54,155 nucleotides of DNA from an uncultured Oscillospiraceae bacterium (GCA_910588105.1 CAJUQD010000016.1:1-54155), one strand, 5' to 3'. Shown: positions 8,464 to 16,802, counted from the first letter of the stretch. Program-made: numbers and translations. The notes: generated from the sequence alone by a model not told the origin.

Positions 8464-8783
8464 AGCCGCTCGAACCGCTCCACATCCACCACAAACACGG
8501 TGGCCCCGCCCACGGTGACCTCCACCGGCATGACCGGCATGAAGCCGTAGCTCATCTCTGTAAGGGCGGGCACCATCTGGTTGCGGCTGTGGGAAAAGCG
8601 GTGGATCAGGTCGATGACCTGCTGCACCTTCTCCTCCTCCACGCCGATGAGCAGCGTGACGTTCCCCGCCAGCAGAAAGCCGCCGGTGGTGGACAGGCGG
8701 GTGGACGAAAACCCGTTTTTGGTCAGGTTCTGGGTGACGGCCCCCGCGTCATCGTGGTTGACGATGGCAATTATGAGCTTCAT
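8460..8783 (-). CDS. darA: Cyclic-di-AMP receptor DarA (PII-like)
   Basis: A 107-residue PII-like protein of the DarA/PstA/YaaQ family, which binds c-di-AMP in the cytoplasm. Family features are the start MKLIIAIVNHDDA, the STRLSTTGGFLLAGNVTLLIGVEEE stretch around residue 28-52 (described by its key G-G-F-L segment), and the G-G-A-T-V-F-V end. In Bacillus, yaaQ lies between tmk and holB; here it directly follows the yaaO-like gene with only four bases between them, and tmk is missing. It overlaps holB by four bases. Confidence 0.93.
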   Translation of the reverse strand: MKLIIAIVNHDDAGAVTQNLTKNGFSSTRLSTTGGFLLAGNVTLLIGVEEEKVQQVIDLIHRFSHSRNQMVPALTEMSYGFMPVMPVEVTVGGATVFVVDVERFERL

Positions 8784-8787
8784 CCCT

Positions 8788-10107
8788 TCACTCCCCTTCC
8801 AGAATCACATCGCAGTATTCTTTATTATATCCTATTTCCCGTAAATAGGCCAGATGTTTTTTTTCAAGGCGCTCACCGGGGGCGACCACCGGCACGCCGG
8901 GGGGATAGGGCGCGATCTGGCAGGCGGCCACCCGCCCGGCGCTCCCCCCCAGCGCCACCCGCTCCCTGGGGGCAAACAGGGCCTGCCGGGGGGTGAGGGC
9001 GGCCTGGGACGGCCCCGGCGGGGGAGAGACGGGGGCGCAGGGGCCGGTGAGTCCGGCCTCCTCCAGCGCCCGCCCCAGCCGGTCAAATTCCGCCGCTCCA
9101 TCGGCGCAGGTGAGAAAGCACACCACATGGCCCATGTCCGCCATCTCGGGATAAACCCCCCGCTCCCGCAGGGCGCGGGCCAGGGCGAAGCCGTCGGGGC
9201 TGGTGAGGGTGAGGCGGGCGGGGTCTAATTCCAGCCCGTCCCGCTCCCGCAGGGCAGGCCAGCGGCGGCGGAATTCATCCACCCGCCGGACGGCATCCCG
9301 GTAGCGCGCCCCGCCCTCCCCCTCCATGTAATCACGCACCCCGTCCAGCCCCGCCATCAGCACATAGGAGGGCGACGAGCTGCCGTACACCGACCCCCAG
9401 CGCTGGAGCTGGGGGAGGGGGACGCCGTTGGCAAAGAGCAGAGCGCTCTGCCCCGGCGCGGGGAGGGTTTTGTGGGCGGACATGACAACCACGTCGGCAG
9501 CCTGGTAGCCGGTATAGCCCAGGAAGGGCAGGTGGGCCCCATGGGCCCCGTCCACCATCAGCCGGATCCCGTGGGCGTGGCACACCCCGGCAATGGCGGG
9601 GATGTCCGACAACACGCCGTAATAGGTCGGCGAAGCAATACAGACCGTTTTGATTTCAGGGTGCTCGGTCAAAGTTTTTTCTACACATTCCGGGGCAATG
9701 GGCCCGGCCACCCCCTCCTCCAGCCAAGGCCGTGGGAGGAAATGGGGCGTCAGATCCAGCAGCGCCAGGGCGTTGAACTGGGAACGGTGGCTGCCCCGGT
9801 CCAGGGCCACGGCTCCGCCCGCCCCGGCCAGCAGGGCCAGCCCGGCGTGGACGCCCTGGGTGGAGCCCCCGGTGAGGAACAGGCAGGCGTCAAAGCCGAG
9901 CCGCGCCGCCCACAGCCCCTCCGCCGCCTGGATGGCATCCGGCCCGTCCCCGAACAGGTCGCCGGTGGCGCCGTTTTCTGTAAAATCCAGCTCTGACGGC
10001 CAGGGCAGGCCCCCCGGCAGGGGAAAGCCGTGGTGGCCGGGCATGTCCAGCCGCAGGGGGCGGGTGTCCGCCAGCGCCCGGAGGGCGTCGTACAATGGGG
10101 TTGGCAT
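8788..10107 (-). CDS. Orn/Lys/Arg decarboxylase-family PLP enzyme (YaaO-like)
   Basis: A 439-residue fold-type I PLP enzyme of the Orn/Lys/Arg decarboxylase major-domain family. DMPGHHGFPLP opens the family region (about 21-31). FLTGGSTQGVHAGLAL contacts the cofactor. VDGAHGAHLPF carries the PLP aspartate, and SAHKTLPAPGQSALL carries the Schiff-base lysine. It is about 40 residues shorter than Bacillus YaaO/SpeA, mainly at the C-terminus. The substrate cannot be read from sequence; arginine, lysine or ornithine decarboxylation linked to polyamines is possible. ATG at 10107 lies four bases after the Nudix stop, inside the minus-strand operon. Confidence 0.88.
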   Translation of the reverse strand: MPTPLYDALRALADTRPLRLDMPGHHGFPLPGGLPWPSELDFTENGATGDLFGDGPDAIQAAEGLWAARLGFDACLFLTGGSTQGVHAGLALLAGAGGAVALDRGSHRSQFNALALLDLTPHFLPRPWLEEGVAGPIAPECVEKTLTEHPEIKTVCIASPTYYGVLSDIPAIAGVCHAHGIRLMVDGAHGAHLPFLGYTGYQAADVVVMSAHKTLPAPGQSALLFANGVPLPQLQRWGSVYGSSSPSYVLMAGLDGVRDYMEGEGGARYRDAVRRVDEFRRRWPALRERDGLELDPARLTLTSPDGFALARALRERGVYPEMADMGHVVCFLTCADGAAEFDRLGRALEEAGLTGPCAPVSPPPGPSQAALTPRQALFAPRERVALGGSAGRVAACQIAPYPPGVPVVAPGERLEKKHLAYLREIGYNKEYCDVILEGE

Positions 10108-10110
10108 GGA

Positions 10111-10518
10111 TCAGCGTCCCTCCAAAAAGGCATGGGCCTTTTGGAGGATATCCCGGTCCGAAGCGTGGGTCAGCAGCTCCAGCGCCCCGGCGGGGGGGAG
10201 GAACCGGGCCTCCGCCACCTCCTCGGGCTGGCAGGCGATGTCCCCGCCCCGGGCCCGGGCCAGGAAAAACACCACGTCCTTGGTGACGCCGGGCTTGGGG
10301 GAGTAGGTGACAACCTCCCGGAAGCCGTCCACAAAGTCCACAATCAGGCCTGTCTCCTCCATAATTTCCCGCACGGCGGTCTCGTGTTCCGTCTCGTTCC
10401 CCTCCACGTGACCCTTGCAAAGGGTGGTGTGCCCCTGGGTGCTCTTCAGAATAAGGTAATAACGTTCCGTATTTTCCTGGCGGAATATGACCGCGCCGCA
10501 GCTTTTTTCCCGTTTCAT
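10111..10518 (-). CDS. Nudix hydrolase, Ap4A-type
   Basis: A 135-residue single-domain Nudix protein. The box G-x5-E-x7-R-E-U-x-E-E-x-G-U is intact: it starts at GHVEGNE and ends REIMEETGLI. KREKSCGAVIF is the typical beginning of bis(5'-nucleosyl)-tetraphosphatases, which split Ap4A and related signalling nucleotides. ATG at 10518 is chosen because GAGGAGG lies five bases upstream and the family alignment begins there. It is 11 bases after the kinase-like gene and three bases before the decarboxylase-family gene, so co-translation is likely. The exact substrate is not predictable. Confidence 0.88.
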   Translation of the reverse strand: MKREKSCGAVIFRQENTERYYLILKSTQGHTTLCKGHVEGNETEHETAVREIMEETGLIVDFVDGFREVVTYSPKPGVTKDVVFFLARARGGDIACQPEEVAEARFLPPAGALELLTHASDRDILQKAHAFLEGR

Positions 10519-10528
10519 GGCGTCCTCC

Positions 10529-11077
10529 TCACAGGTCTCCGTGTTCCTTTGCATATGCCTCCAGCTCCGGGGTGGGCCGCCAATACCGCGCCCCCCAGCC
10601 CTCGAAGCTCCACTGCTCCATATAGGGATTGCACTCGTAGTCCACATAATATAAAACCTTGTCCCGGCACATAAAGTTGGTGGGGAACCAGTCGATATTC
10701 AGCCCCGCCTCCCGCAGGCGCCCGGACAGGGCCCGCACCTGCTCCCACTGCCAGGGCTCCACCGCCCCCCGCAGCGCCAGGCGGTAGATGGTTTCCCCGG
10801 GGAGCAGCTCCTTCAAAAGCCGCTCCCCGGTCCGATCCGCCTCCAGCAGCCTGGGTATGGGCACCCCCAGGGCGGACAGCCTTTCGTAGTCCCTCAGCTC
10901 GGCTGCCAGCTTGTCGCCAAACTGGTAGTAGCTGCAGGGCTCGTGGTGGATCTGCTTCAGGGCGTACCGGACCCCGTCCCGCTGCGCCAGCCAGGTATAG
11001 CCCCCCTTGCCCCTCCCCAGAAGGCCCAGGATGGCGTAATCCTTCCCGTTGAGGGTCAAACTCTCCGGCGCGTCCAT
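10529..11077 (-). CDS. Minimal protein-kinase-like protein
   Basis: A 182-residue protein with a compact kinase fold. The glycine-rich loop is LLGRGKGGYTWLA (about 18-30), and the ATP-binding lysine sits in YALKQIHH (about 38-45). A helix-C-like acidic segment (AAELRDYERL) and hinge (LLKELLPGE) follow. The catalytic loop reads LNIDWFPTNFM, an [H/N]-x-D-x4-N pattern, and the metal-binding step is YVDYEC. It is much shorter than Ser/Thr kinases because the C-lobe is reduced, and it has no membrane segment. It may phosphorylate a small molecule or a protein, or be a regulatory kinase-like protein. It starts three bases after the PII-like gene. Confidence 0.75.
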   Translation of the reverse strand: MDAPESLTLNGKDYAILGLLGRGKGGYTWLAQRDGVRYALKQIHHEPCSYYQFGDKLAAELRDYERLSALGVPIPRLLEADRTGERLLKELLPGETIYRLALRGAVEPWQWEQVRALSGRLREAGLNIDWFPTNFMCRDKVLYYVDYECNPYMEQWSFEGWGARYWRPTPELEAYAKEHGDL

Positions 11078-11080
11078 CGA

Positions 11081-11782
11081 TCAGTCCTCGTCCGTCTCGT
11101 CGCCGGCCAGCTCCAGCAGGCGCATACCCGCCGTCCCCGTCACGGGCAGGGAGAACACGATGGACTGGGCCTTGCTGTGCAGCCCCGCCTTGTCCATGAT
11201 GGCGCGCATGATGCGGTTCTTGGTGGCGGTCTTCACCACGATGAACACCATCTCCTTCTCGTTCACCAGGGAGAAGCCCAGAAATTTCTCCGCCTTCTCC
11301 ATGCCGGTGCCCTTAGCGTGGAGGACGGTGCCGCCCCCTGCCTGCTCCTCCCGGGCGGCGTCCATGATGAGCTCGGTGTGGCCCTGGTTGGCGATAACCA
11401 CCAGCAGCTCGTACTTGGTGTCCTTCAACGCGCTTTCCTCCCCCGCTTCAAAATCCTGGCCGTCGGTGAGGAAGGCCAGGGGCTTTTTCCCCCCGATGCT
11501 GCTCAGGGGGATGATAAAGGCGATGCCCGTGCCGGGCACGTCGATGCTCAGCTCCCGCTGCATGGCCCCCTTCACCGCGCGCCAGGCGGAGCGGGTGACC
11601 ACGGAGAAGGTGACCACCTTCTCCGTCTTTTCCAGGCCGAAGTAGTCCAGCAGCTCGCTTCTCGCCGTCCCCGCCCCCAGGGTGCTCAGGGTGACGGTCA
11701 CGTTATATTTGGCGAACAGGGCCAGAAACTGCCGGGCCCTGGCCCGCTCGGTGATGGTCACCATCAGGTACAGTTCGTTCAT
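11081..11782 (-). CDS. Tandem PII-like regulatory protein
   Basis: A 233-residue protein that reads as two PII/GlnB-like alpha-beta repeats. The first is ELYLMVTITERARARQF to FIIPLSSIGG (about 2-97). The second is YELLVVIANQGHTELIMDAA to QSIVFSLPVTG (about 122-220). The second repeat has the G-x-G-rich turn TVLHAKGTGMEKAE where PII proteins carry the T-loop/B-loop. ATG at 11782 is chosen because it begins the first beta-strand; the open frame upstream runs through a repeat element. It follows a DUF1538 transporter gene, the usual partner of such proteins, so it probably senses a nucleotide and controls transport. The ligand is unknown. Confidence 0.8.
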   Translation of the reverse strand: MNELYLMVTITERARARQFLALFAKYNVTVTLSTLGAGTARSELLDYFGLEKTEKVVTFSVVTRSAWRAVKGAMQRELSIDVPGTGIAFIIPLSSIGGKKPLAFLTDGQDFEAGEESALKDTKYELLVVIANQGHTELIMDAAREEQAGGGTVLHAKGTGMEKAEKFLGFSLVNEKEMVFIVVKTATKNRIMRAIMDKAGLHSKAQSIVFSLPVTGTAGMRLLELAGDETDED

Positions 11783-11815
11783 AAGGAAGGCTTCCCCACC
11801 TTTCTTGCTGCTTGT

Positions 11816-11947
11816 TGTCACGCTGCGAAGCAGCCAGGACATTCGGTCGCTTTCCCTCCGACTCGGCCTGGTCTCCGGCCCGCTGCGCGGGCCTGCGCTC
11901 GGCCTCGCTTCGGTCCAAGCTCCCTCATTGTCCGCTTCTCCGCGCTT
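11816..11947. repeat. Dispersed repeat, copy B (long form)
   Basis: A 132-bp GC-rich unit between the DUF1538 and PII-like genes, bounded by TGTCACGCTGCG and CGCGCTT. The right end overlaps the DUF1538 stop codon. Positions 11911-11947 match 34826-34862 at 30 of 37 bases without gaps, so copy B looks like copy D with about 84 bp of extra sequence inside. Confidence 0.6.
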
Positions 11948-13490
11948 ATAGCTCAATAATGGCGTCGTCGTCCAGCATATCGAAAGCCATAGCCGGCGGG
12001 ACGGGCCGGCCCTTGGCCCCGATGCGCTGCCGGGCCTGGTAAACCACGCCCAGCACCTGGATGGTGATGAGGGGGGTCATGGCCACCATGGCCACCACCC
12101 CAAAGGCGTCGGTGACGATGTTCCCTCCCACCGCCGCGCACGCCCCCTGGGCAAAGGGGAGCAGGAACGCGGCGGTCATGGGCCCGGAAGCCACCCCGCC
12201 CGAGTCAAAAGCGATGGCGGTGAAGATCTTGGGCACAAAGAAGGACAGCACAATGGCGATGGCGTACCCCGGTATGAGGAGCCACAGGATGGAGATCCCG
12301 GTGAGCACCCGCACCATGGCCAGCCCGATGGACGCTGCCACGCCGGCGGACAGCGCCGCCCCCATGGCGGAGGAGGGAATGGCCCCGTCGGTGATTTCCT
12401 CCACCTGGCGGTTGAGGACGTAGACGGCGGGCTCCGCCTTGACGATGAAGTAGCCGATGACCATGCCCACCGGGACGATGATCCAGGGGTGGGGCAGGCC
12501 CGCCATCACCTGGCCCAGGTAGTTGCCTGCGGGCATGAAGCCCACGTTGGCCCCGGTGAGGAAGAACACCAGCCCTACGTAGGTATACGCCAGCCCCACG
12601 CCGATCTTTTTCAACGTCCGGGCGGACAGCTTGAGGGAGACGGCCTGGAAAATCCCGAACAGGGCCGTGATGGGCAGCAGGGACACCGCAATCTCCCCCA
12701 TGTAGGTGGGCAGGCCGCCGCGGAACAGCGCCCACAGCTCCACCGAGTCGGTGATCTCCGGCAGGACGGGGGGCGAATAGGCCCCGTCCCCCGGGTGGAA
12801 GATCATCCCCAGGATGAGCACCGCTAGGATAGGCCCGATGGAGCACAGGGCCACCAGGCCGAAGCTGTCGTCGGCGGCGTGGCGATCATTTCGGATGGCG
12901 CAGATACCCACGCCCAGGGCCATGATGAAGGGCACCGTCATGGGCCCGGTGGTCACCCCGCCGGAGTCGAAAGCCACCGCCAGGAAATCCCTGGGCACAA
13001 AGAATGCCAAAGCAAACACCACAATGTAGGAACCCACCAGCATGGGGGGCAGGGCCACCCCCAGCAGCATACGCAGCAGGGCCAGCACCAGGAACACGCC
13101 CACCCCCGCCGCCACCGACAGAATCAGCGTCATGCTTGGCACTGCGGGCACCTGGCCCGCCAGCACCTGGAGATCGGGCTCGGAGATGGTGATGAGGAAG
13201 CCCAGCAGGAAGCCCATGACCACCATGACGGGCAGGCTGCGGCTGCGGGTGACGGCGGAGCCCACCCGCTCCCCCATGGGGGTCATGCTGGCCTCCGCGC
13301 CCAGAGTGAAGAACATCATGCCCACGATAATCATGGCCGCGCCCAGCAGGAAGCACAGCAGGATGCTGGGGGAGATGGGGGCGGCGCTGAAGCACAGCGC
13401 CAGCACGATGCCCACAATGGGCAGCACCGCCCGCAGCGCTTCCAGCAGCTTTTCCTTTAATTTGGGAAGGGATCCACGCAAACGCCCCAC
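11946..13490 (-). CDS. DUF1538 family multi-pass membrane transporter
   Basis: A 514-residue integral membrane protein with about 12-14 hydrophobic segments and a clear internal duplication. The halves share FDSGGVTTGPMTVPF (about residue 170) and FDSGGVASGPMTAAF (about residue 430), each after an FFVP segment. These glycine- and serine-rich re-entrant motifs suggest a two-fold pseudo-symmetric transporter. The family is annotated as DUF1538 and its substrate is not established. It is the first gene of the minus-strand run and is followed by a tandem PII-like protein. The GTG at 13490 has GGAGAGG just upstream; a slightly downstream TTG is an alternative start. Confidence 0.85.
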   Translation of the reverse strand: MGRLRGSLPKLKEKLLEALRAVLPIVGIVLALCFSAAPISPSILLCFLLGAAMIIVGMMFFTLGAEASMTPMGERVGSAVTRSRSLPVMVVMGFLLGFLITISEPDLQVLAGQVPAVPSMTLILSVAAGVGVFLVLALLRMLLGVALPPMLVGSYIVVFALAFFVPRDFLAVAFDSGGVTTGPMTVPFIMALGVGICAIRNDRHAADDSFGLVALCSIGPILAVLILGMIFHPGDGAYSPPVLPEITDSVELWALFRGGLPTYMGEIAVSLLPITALFGIFQAVSLKLSARTLKKIGVGLAYTYVGLVFFLTGANVGFMPAGNYLGQVMAGLPHPWIIVPVGMVIGYFIVKAEPAVYVLNRQVEEITDGAIPSSAMGAALSAGVAASIGLAMVRVLTGISILWLLIPGYAIAIVLSFFVPKIFTAIAFDSGGVASGPMTAAFLLPFAQGACAAVGGNIVTDAFGVVAMVAMTPLITIQVLGVVYQARQRIGAKGRPVPPAMAFDMLDDDAIIEL

Positions 13491-13632
13491 ATCCTCTCCG
13501 TGGCAAACACTCCACCATTATAATTGTTACCCAGCATTATATCAAAAAAATGGAGGGATGCCAACCGGGTACAGGAAATTTTTAGGCAGTGTCACCAATT
13601 CGGCAAAAACAGCGGGAAAAAGCGGTTTGCGG

Positions 13633-13661
13633 TTGTTTTCGGCCGGTTACTATGGTATACT
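13633..13661 (+). promoter_or_regulatory. Promoter of galM-transketolase operon
   Basis: TTGTTT (13633-13638), 17-nt spacer, TATACT (13656-13661) with a TGG extended -10. About 55 bases remain to the galM start. Confidence 0.65.
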
Positions 13662-13717
13662 AAACCATATTATAAGTATCCAAGCATGGCCGGTCCATCC
13701 GGCGGGGCGGAGGAACT

Positions 13718-14779
13718 ATGGAACAAAACAGACGGATCTTCGGCTATACGCCCGGCGGGGCGGAGGTGGAGGAGCTCACCCTGCGGGACGGGGCGCTGGC
13801 CTGCCAAATCCTCACCTACGGCGGCGCGGTGCGTTCGCTGGTTGTACCCGGCCGGGATGGGAACCCGGTGGACGTGGCCCTGGGCTTCGGCGCCCTGGAG
13901 GACTATATGTCCCAGGACAAATACATGGGGGCCGTCGTGGGGCGGTACGCCAACCGCATCGGCGGTGCGCGGTTCACCCTGAACGGCATGGAGTACCGCC
14001 TGGCCGCCAACGACGGGCCCAACTCCCTCCACGGAGGGAGGGCCGGCTTTGACAAGCAGGTGTGGTCGGTGTCGGAGCTGTCCAAAAACCGCGTCACCCT
14101 CTCCCTAGACAGCCCCGGCGGGCAGGAGGGCTATCCCGGCCCCCTCACCGTGCGGGTGACCTACACCCTGGCCCGCGGGGCTCTGAGCATCGGCTATTGG
14201 GCGGGGCACACGGGGGACACGGTGTTCAACCCCAGCAACCACACCTATTTCAACCTGTCCGGCCATGACAGCGGCGGGGTGGAGGGGCAGTATATCAAGC
14301 TGTACGCGTCCCGGTACACCCCCACCCGCCCCGGCTCCATTCCCACCGGGGAGATCGCCCCAGTGGACGGCACCCCCATGGACCTGCGCACGGCCCAGCC
14401 CATCGGCGCCCGCATCGGCGACCCCTTCGGACAGCTCACCCTTGCGGGGGGGTACGACCACAACTGGGTCATCGATGGCTGGGACAGGGCCCTGCGCCCC
14501 GCCGCCCTGGCCTGGTCTCCTGAGACCGGCATCTCCATGGAGGTATCCACCACCCTGCCCGGGGTGCAGTTCTACACGGGCAATTATCTGGACGGCTGCC
14601 CCGTGGGCAAGGGGGGCGCGGTGTACGCCGCGCGCTGCGGCTTCTGCCTGGAGACCCAGTTTTTCCCCGACACCCCTAATCAGCCCTCCTTCCCCTCCTG
14701 CGTGCTCCGGGCAGGGGAGGACTACAACAGCAGGACCGTGTACCGCTTCGGTACGCTGCCTGACGCCGGCCAGCTTTGA
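13718..14779 (+). CDS. galM: Aldose 1-epimerase (mutarotase)
   Basis: A 353-residue GalM-family enzyme that interconverts the anomers of galactose, glucose and related sugars. Key pieces are GRYANRIGGARF (about 75-86), NSLHGG with the catalytic acid His, NPSNHTYFNLSG with the second His, GYDHNWVID, and CLETQFFPD with the catalytic-base Glu near the C-terminus. Full length; ATG at 13718 follows GGCGGAGGA. It is followed after 24 bases by split transketolase, so the unit links sugar entry to pentose-phosphate metabolism. Confidence 0.93.
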   Translation: MEQNRRIFGYTPGGAEVEELTLRDGALACQILTYGGAVRSLVVPGRDGNPVDVALGFGALEDYMSQDKYMGAVVGRYANRIGGARFTLNGMEYRLAANDGPNSLHGGRAGFDKQVWSVSELSKNRVTLSLDSPGGQEGYPGPLTVRVTYTLARGALSIGYWAGHTGDTVFNPSNHTYFNLSGHDSGGVEGQYIKLYASRYTPTRPGSIPTGEIAPVDGTPMDLRTAQPIGARIGDPFGQLTLAGGYDHNWVIDGWDRALRPAALAWSPETGISMEVSTTLPGVQFYTGNYLDGCPVGKGGAVYAARCGFCLETQFFPDTPNQPSFPSCVLRAGEDYNSRTVYRFGTLPDAGQL

Positions 14780-14803
14780 CGGCGGGAAGAAAGAAGGAAT
14801 AGA

Positions 14804-15649
14804 ATGACAGCCAATGAAAAGAAAGAACTGCAAATCGCGGCCTGCAAGGTGCGCACCGGCATTATTGAAGGCACCCATGCCGCCAAGGCGGGCCACCCCG
14901 GCGGCAGCCTGTCCTCCGCCGACCTGTTCGCCTACCTCTACTTCAAGGAGCTGAACGTGGACCCCAACCACCCAAAAAAATGGGACCGGGACCGTTTCGT
15001 CCTCTCCAAGGGCCACTGCGCGCCGGGGCTGTACGCCGCCCTGGCCCTGCGGGGCTTCTTCCCTTGGGAGGATCTGAAAACCCTGCGCCACATCGACAGC
15101 TACCTCCAGGGCCATCCGGACATGAAGTCCATCCCCGGGGTGGACATGTCCACCGGGTCGCTGGGCCAGGGGATCTCCGCCGCCTGCGGCATGGCGCTGG
15201 CCGCCAAGCTGCAAAACAACCCCTGCCGGGTGTACGCCCTGCTGGGGGACGGGGAGATCCAGGAGGGCCAGGTGTGGGAGGCCATGATGTTCGCCCACCA
15301 TTACAAGCTGGACAACCTGTGCGCCGTCATCGACAACAACGGCCTTCAGATCGACGGGCCGGTGGACCAGGTGATGAGCCCCTATCCCATTTTGGACAAG
15401 CTGCGCGCCTTCGGCTGGGAGGCGGCGGAGATCGACGGCCACGATTTCGGCCAGATGGAAGCCGCCTTTGCCCAGGCAAAGGCTGTGGAGGGCCGCCCCT
15501 TCGCCATCGTGATGAAGACCACCAAGGGCAAGGGGGTCAGCTTCATGGAAAACCAGGCGGGCTGGCACGGCAAGGCCCCCAACGACGAACAGGCCGGGAC
15601 GGCGCTGGGCGAGCTCAGCGCCGAGCTGGCCAGACTGGAGGCGTTATAA
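14804..15649 (+). CDS. Transketolase, N-terminal (TPP-binding) subunit
   Basis: The 281-residue N-terminal half of a split transketolase. It has GHPGGSLSSAD (about 29-39), SKGHCAPGLYAAL, STGSLGQGISAACGMAL, and the TPP motif GDGEIQEG...NN (about 149-180). It must assemble with the next gene product to form the active site that moves two-carbon ketol units in the non-oxidative pentose phosphate pathway. The start ATG follows AAAGAAGGAATAGA. The stop is immediately followed by the partner's ATG. Confidence 0.95.
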   Translation: MTANEKKELQIAACKVRTGIIEGTHAAKAGHPGGSLSSADLFAYLYFKELNVDPNHPKKWDRDRFVLSKGHCAPGLYAALALRGFFPWEDLKTLRHIDSYLQGHPDMKSIPGVDMSTGSLGQGISAACGMALAAKLQNNPCRVYALLGDGEIQEGQVWEAMMFAHHYKLDNLCAVIDNNGLQIDGPVDQVMSPYPILDKLRAFGWEAAEIDGHDFGQMEAAFAQAKAVEGRPFAIVMKTTKGKGVSFMENQAGWHGKAPNDEQAGTALGELSAELARLEAL

Positions 15650-16594
15650 ATGGCGGACGTGAAAAAAATCGCCACCCGGCAGGGGTACGGCGAGGCCCTG
15701 CGGGAGCTGGGGGCCGTCCACGACAACGTGATCGTGTTCGACGCGGACCTGGCCGGCTCCACCCAGACCGCCATGTTCGGCAAGGCGTACCCCGGCCGCC
15801 ACTTCAACTGCGGCATCGCCGAGGGGAACATGATGGCCGCCGCCGCCGGGGCGGCCGCCATGGGCATGGTGGCCTTCGCCTCCTCCTTCGCCATGTTCGC
15901 CGCCGGTCGGGCCTATGAGCAGGTGCGCAACTCTATCGGCTACACCGGGCTCAACGTGAAGATCGGCGCCTCCCACGGGGGCATCTCCGTGGGGGAGGAC
16001 GGCGCCACCCACCAATGCCTGGAGGACTTTGCCCTCATGCGCTCCATCCCCGGCATGGTGGTCATGTCCCCCGCCGACGCGGTGGAGGCCAAGGCCATGG
16101 TGCGCGCCGCCTATGAGCACCAGGGGCCGGTGTATATGCGCTTTGGCCGCTCCCCGGTGCCCGTGTTCCATGACGAGGAAACCTTTCGGTTTGAGATCGG
16201 CAGGGGCGACGTCATGCGGGAGGGTTCGGATATCGCCATCATCGCCAACGGCCTGCTGGTGGCCGAGGCGGTGGAGGCCGGGAAGCTGCTGGCAGACCGG
16301 GGCGTGTCCGCCCGGATCATCAACATGGCCACCATCAAGCCCCTGGACGAGGAGCTGGTGCTCAAGGCCGCCCGGGAGTGCGGGAAGATCGTCACCTGTG
16401 AAGAGCACTCCGTCATCGGCGGACTGGGGGAGGCGGTGTGCTCCCTGCTCAGCGAGACGCTCCCCACCCCCGTCAAGCGCATCGGCACCCCCGACGTGTT
16501 CGGCCACTCCGGCCCCGCGGCGGCCCTGCTGGAGGAATTCGGGCTGTGCGCGGCCAACATCGCCCAGGTTGCCCAGGCGTTTGCCAAGGGCTGA
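15650..16594 (+). CDS. Transketolase, C-terminal (pyrimidine-binding) subunit
   Basis: The 314-residue C-terminal half of the split enzyme. FNCGIAEGNMMAAAAGAA carries the catalytic Glu that activates TPP. KIGASHGGISVGEDGATHQ follows, then the third domain with MATIKPLDEELV and TCEEHSVIGGLGEAV. The start ATG lies directly after the TAA of the N-terminal subunit (TAAATG), so translation is coupled at 1:1. A strong terminator follows at 16608. Confidence 0.95.
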   Translation: MADVKKIATRQGYGEALRELGAVHDNVIVFDADLAGSTQTAMFGKAYPGRHFNCGIAEGNMMAAAAGAAAMGMVAFASSFAMFAAGRAYEQVRNSIGYTGLNVKIGASHGGISVGEDGATHQCLEDFALMRSIPGMVVMSPADAVEAKAMVRAAYEHQGPVYMRFGRSPVPVFHDEETFRFEIGRGDVMREGSDIAIIANGLLVAEAVEAGKLLADRGVSARIINMATIKPLDEELVLKAARECGKIVTCEEHSVIGGLGEAVCSLLSETLPTPVKRIGTPDVFGHSGPAAALLEEFGLCAANIAQVAQAFAKG

Positions 16595-16607
16595 AAGACC
16601 ATCCCGC

Positions 16608-16643
16608 GCTGTCCCCGGCCTTGAGGCCGGGGACAGCTTTTTT
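16608..16643 (+). terminator. Terminator of galM-transketolase operon
   Basis: GCTGTCCCCGGCC pairs perfectly with GGCCGGGGACAGC across loop TTGA, followed by T6. Confidence 0.9.
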
Positions 16644-16700
16644 AATTTGGATTGGTGTGCCGGAATTTTTAAAACCGTGGAATTCACGGGAAAAAAGCCC

Positions 16701-16802
16701 TTGACACCGCTTTATGTAAACCTGGCTATGCAGGAAAACTCTCACCCCGGCCCTGCACAGGGCTGTGGAAGTTTGTGTGGAAGTTGTGGAAGCCTTGTGG
16801 AA
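16701..16802. other. Non-coding array of DnaA-box-like heptamers, array 1
   Basis: The gap 16644-16909 has no credible gene. Four exact TGTGGAA heptamers (reverse complement TTCCACA) start at 16764, 16776, 16785 and 16796, spaced 12, 9 and 11 bases. Upstream at 16701 is CTTGACA...TTATGT, also found next to a second array at 21140. TTCCACA occurs in this genome's oriC. A DnaA-binding cluster is the simplest reading; it is inference. Confidence 0.5.

Noticed and set aside
16701..16706. TTGACA next to the heptamer arrays (also at 21140) read as sigma-A promoters for a small RNA.
   Set aside because: No usable -10 occurs 16-18 bases downstream in either copy; the shared motif fits a conserved element better.
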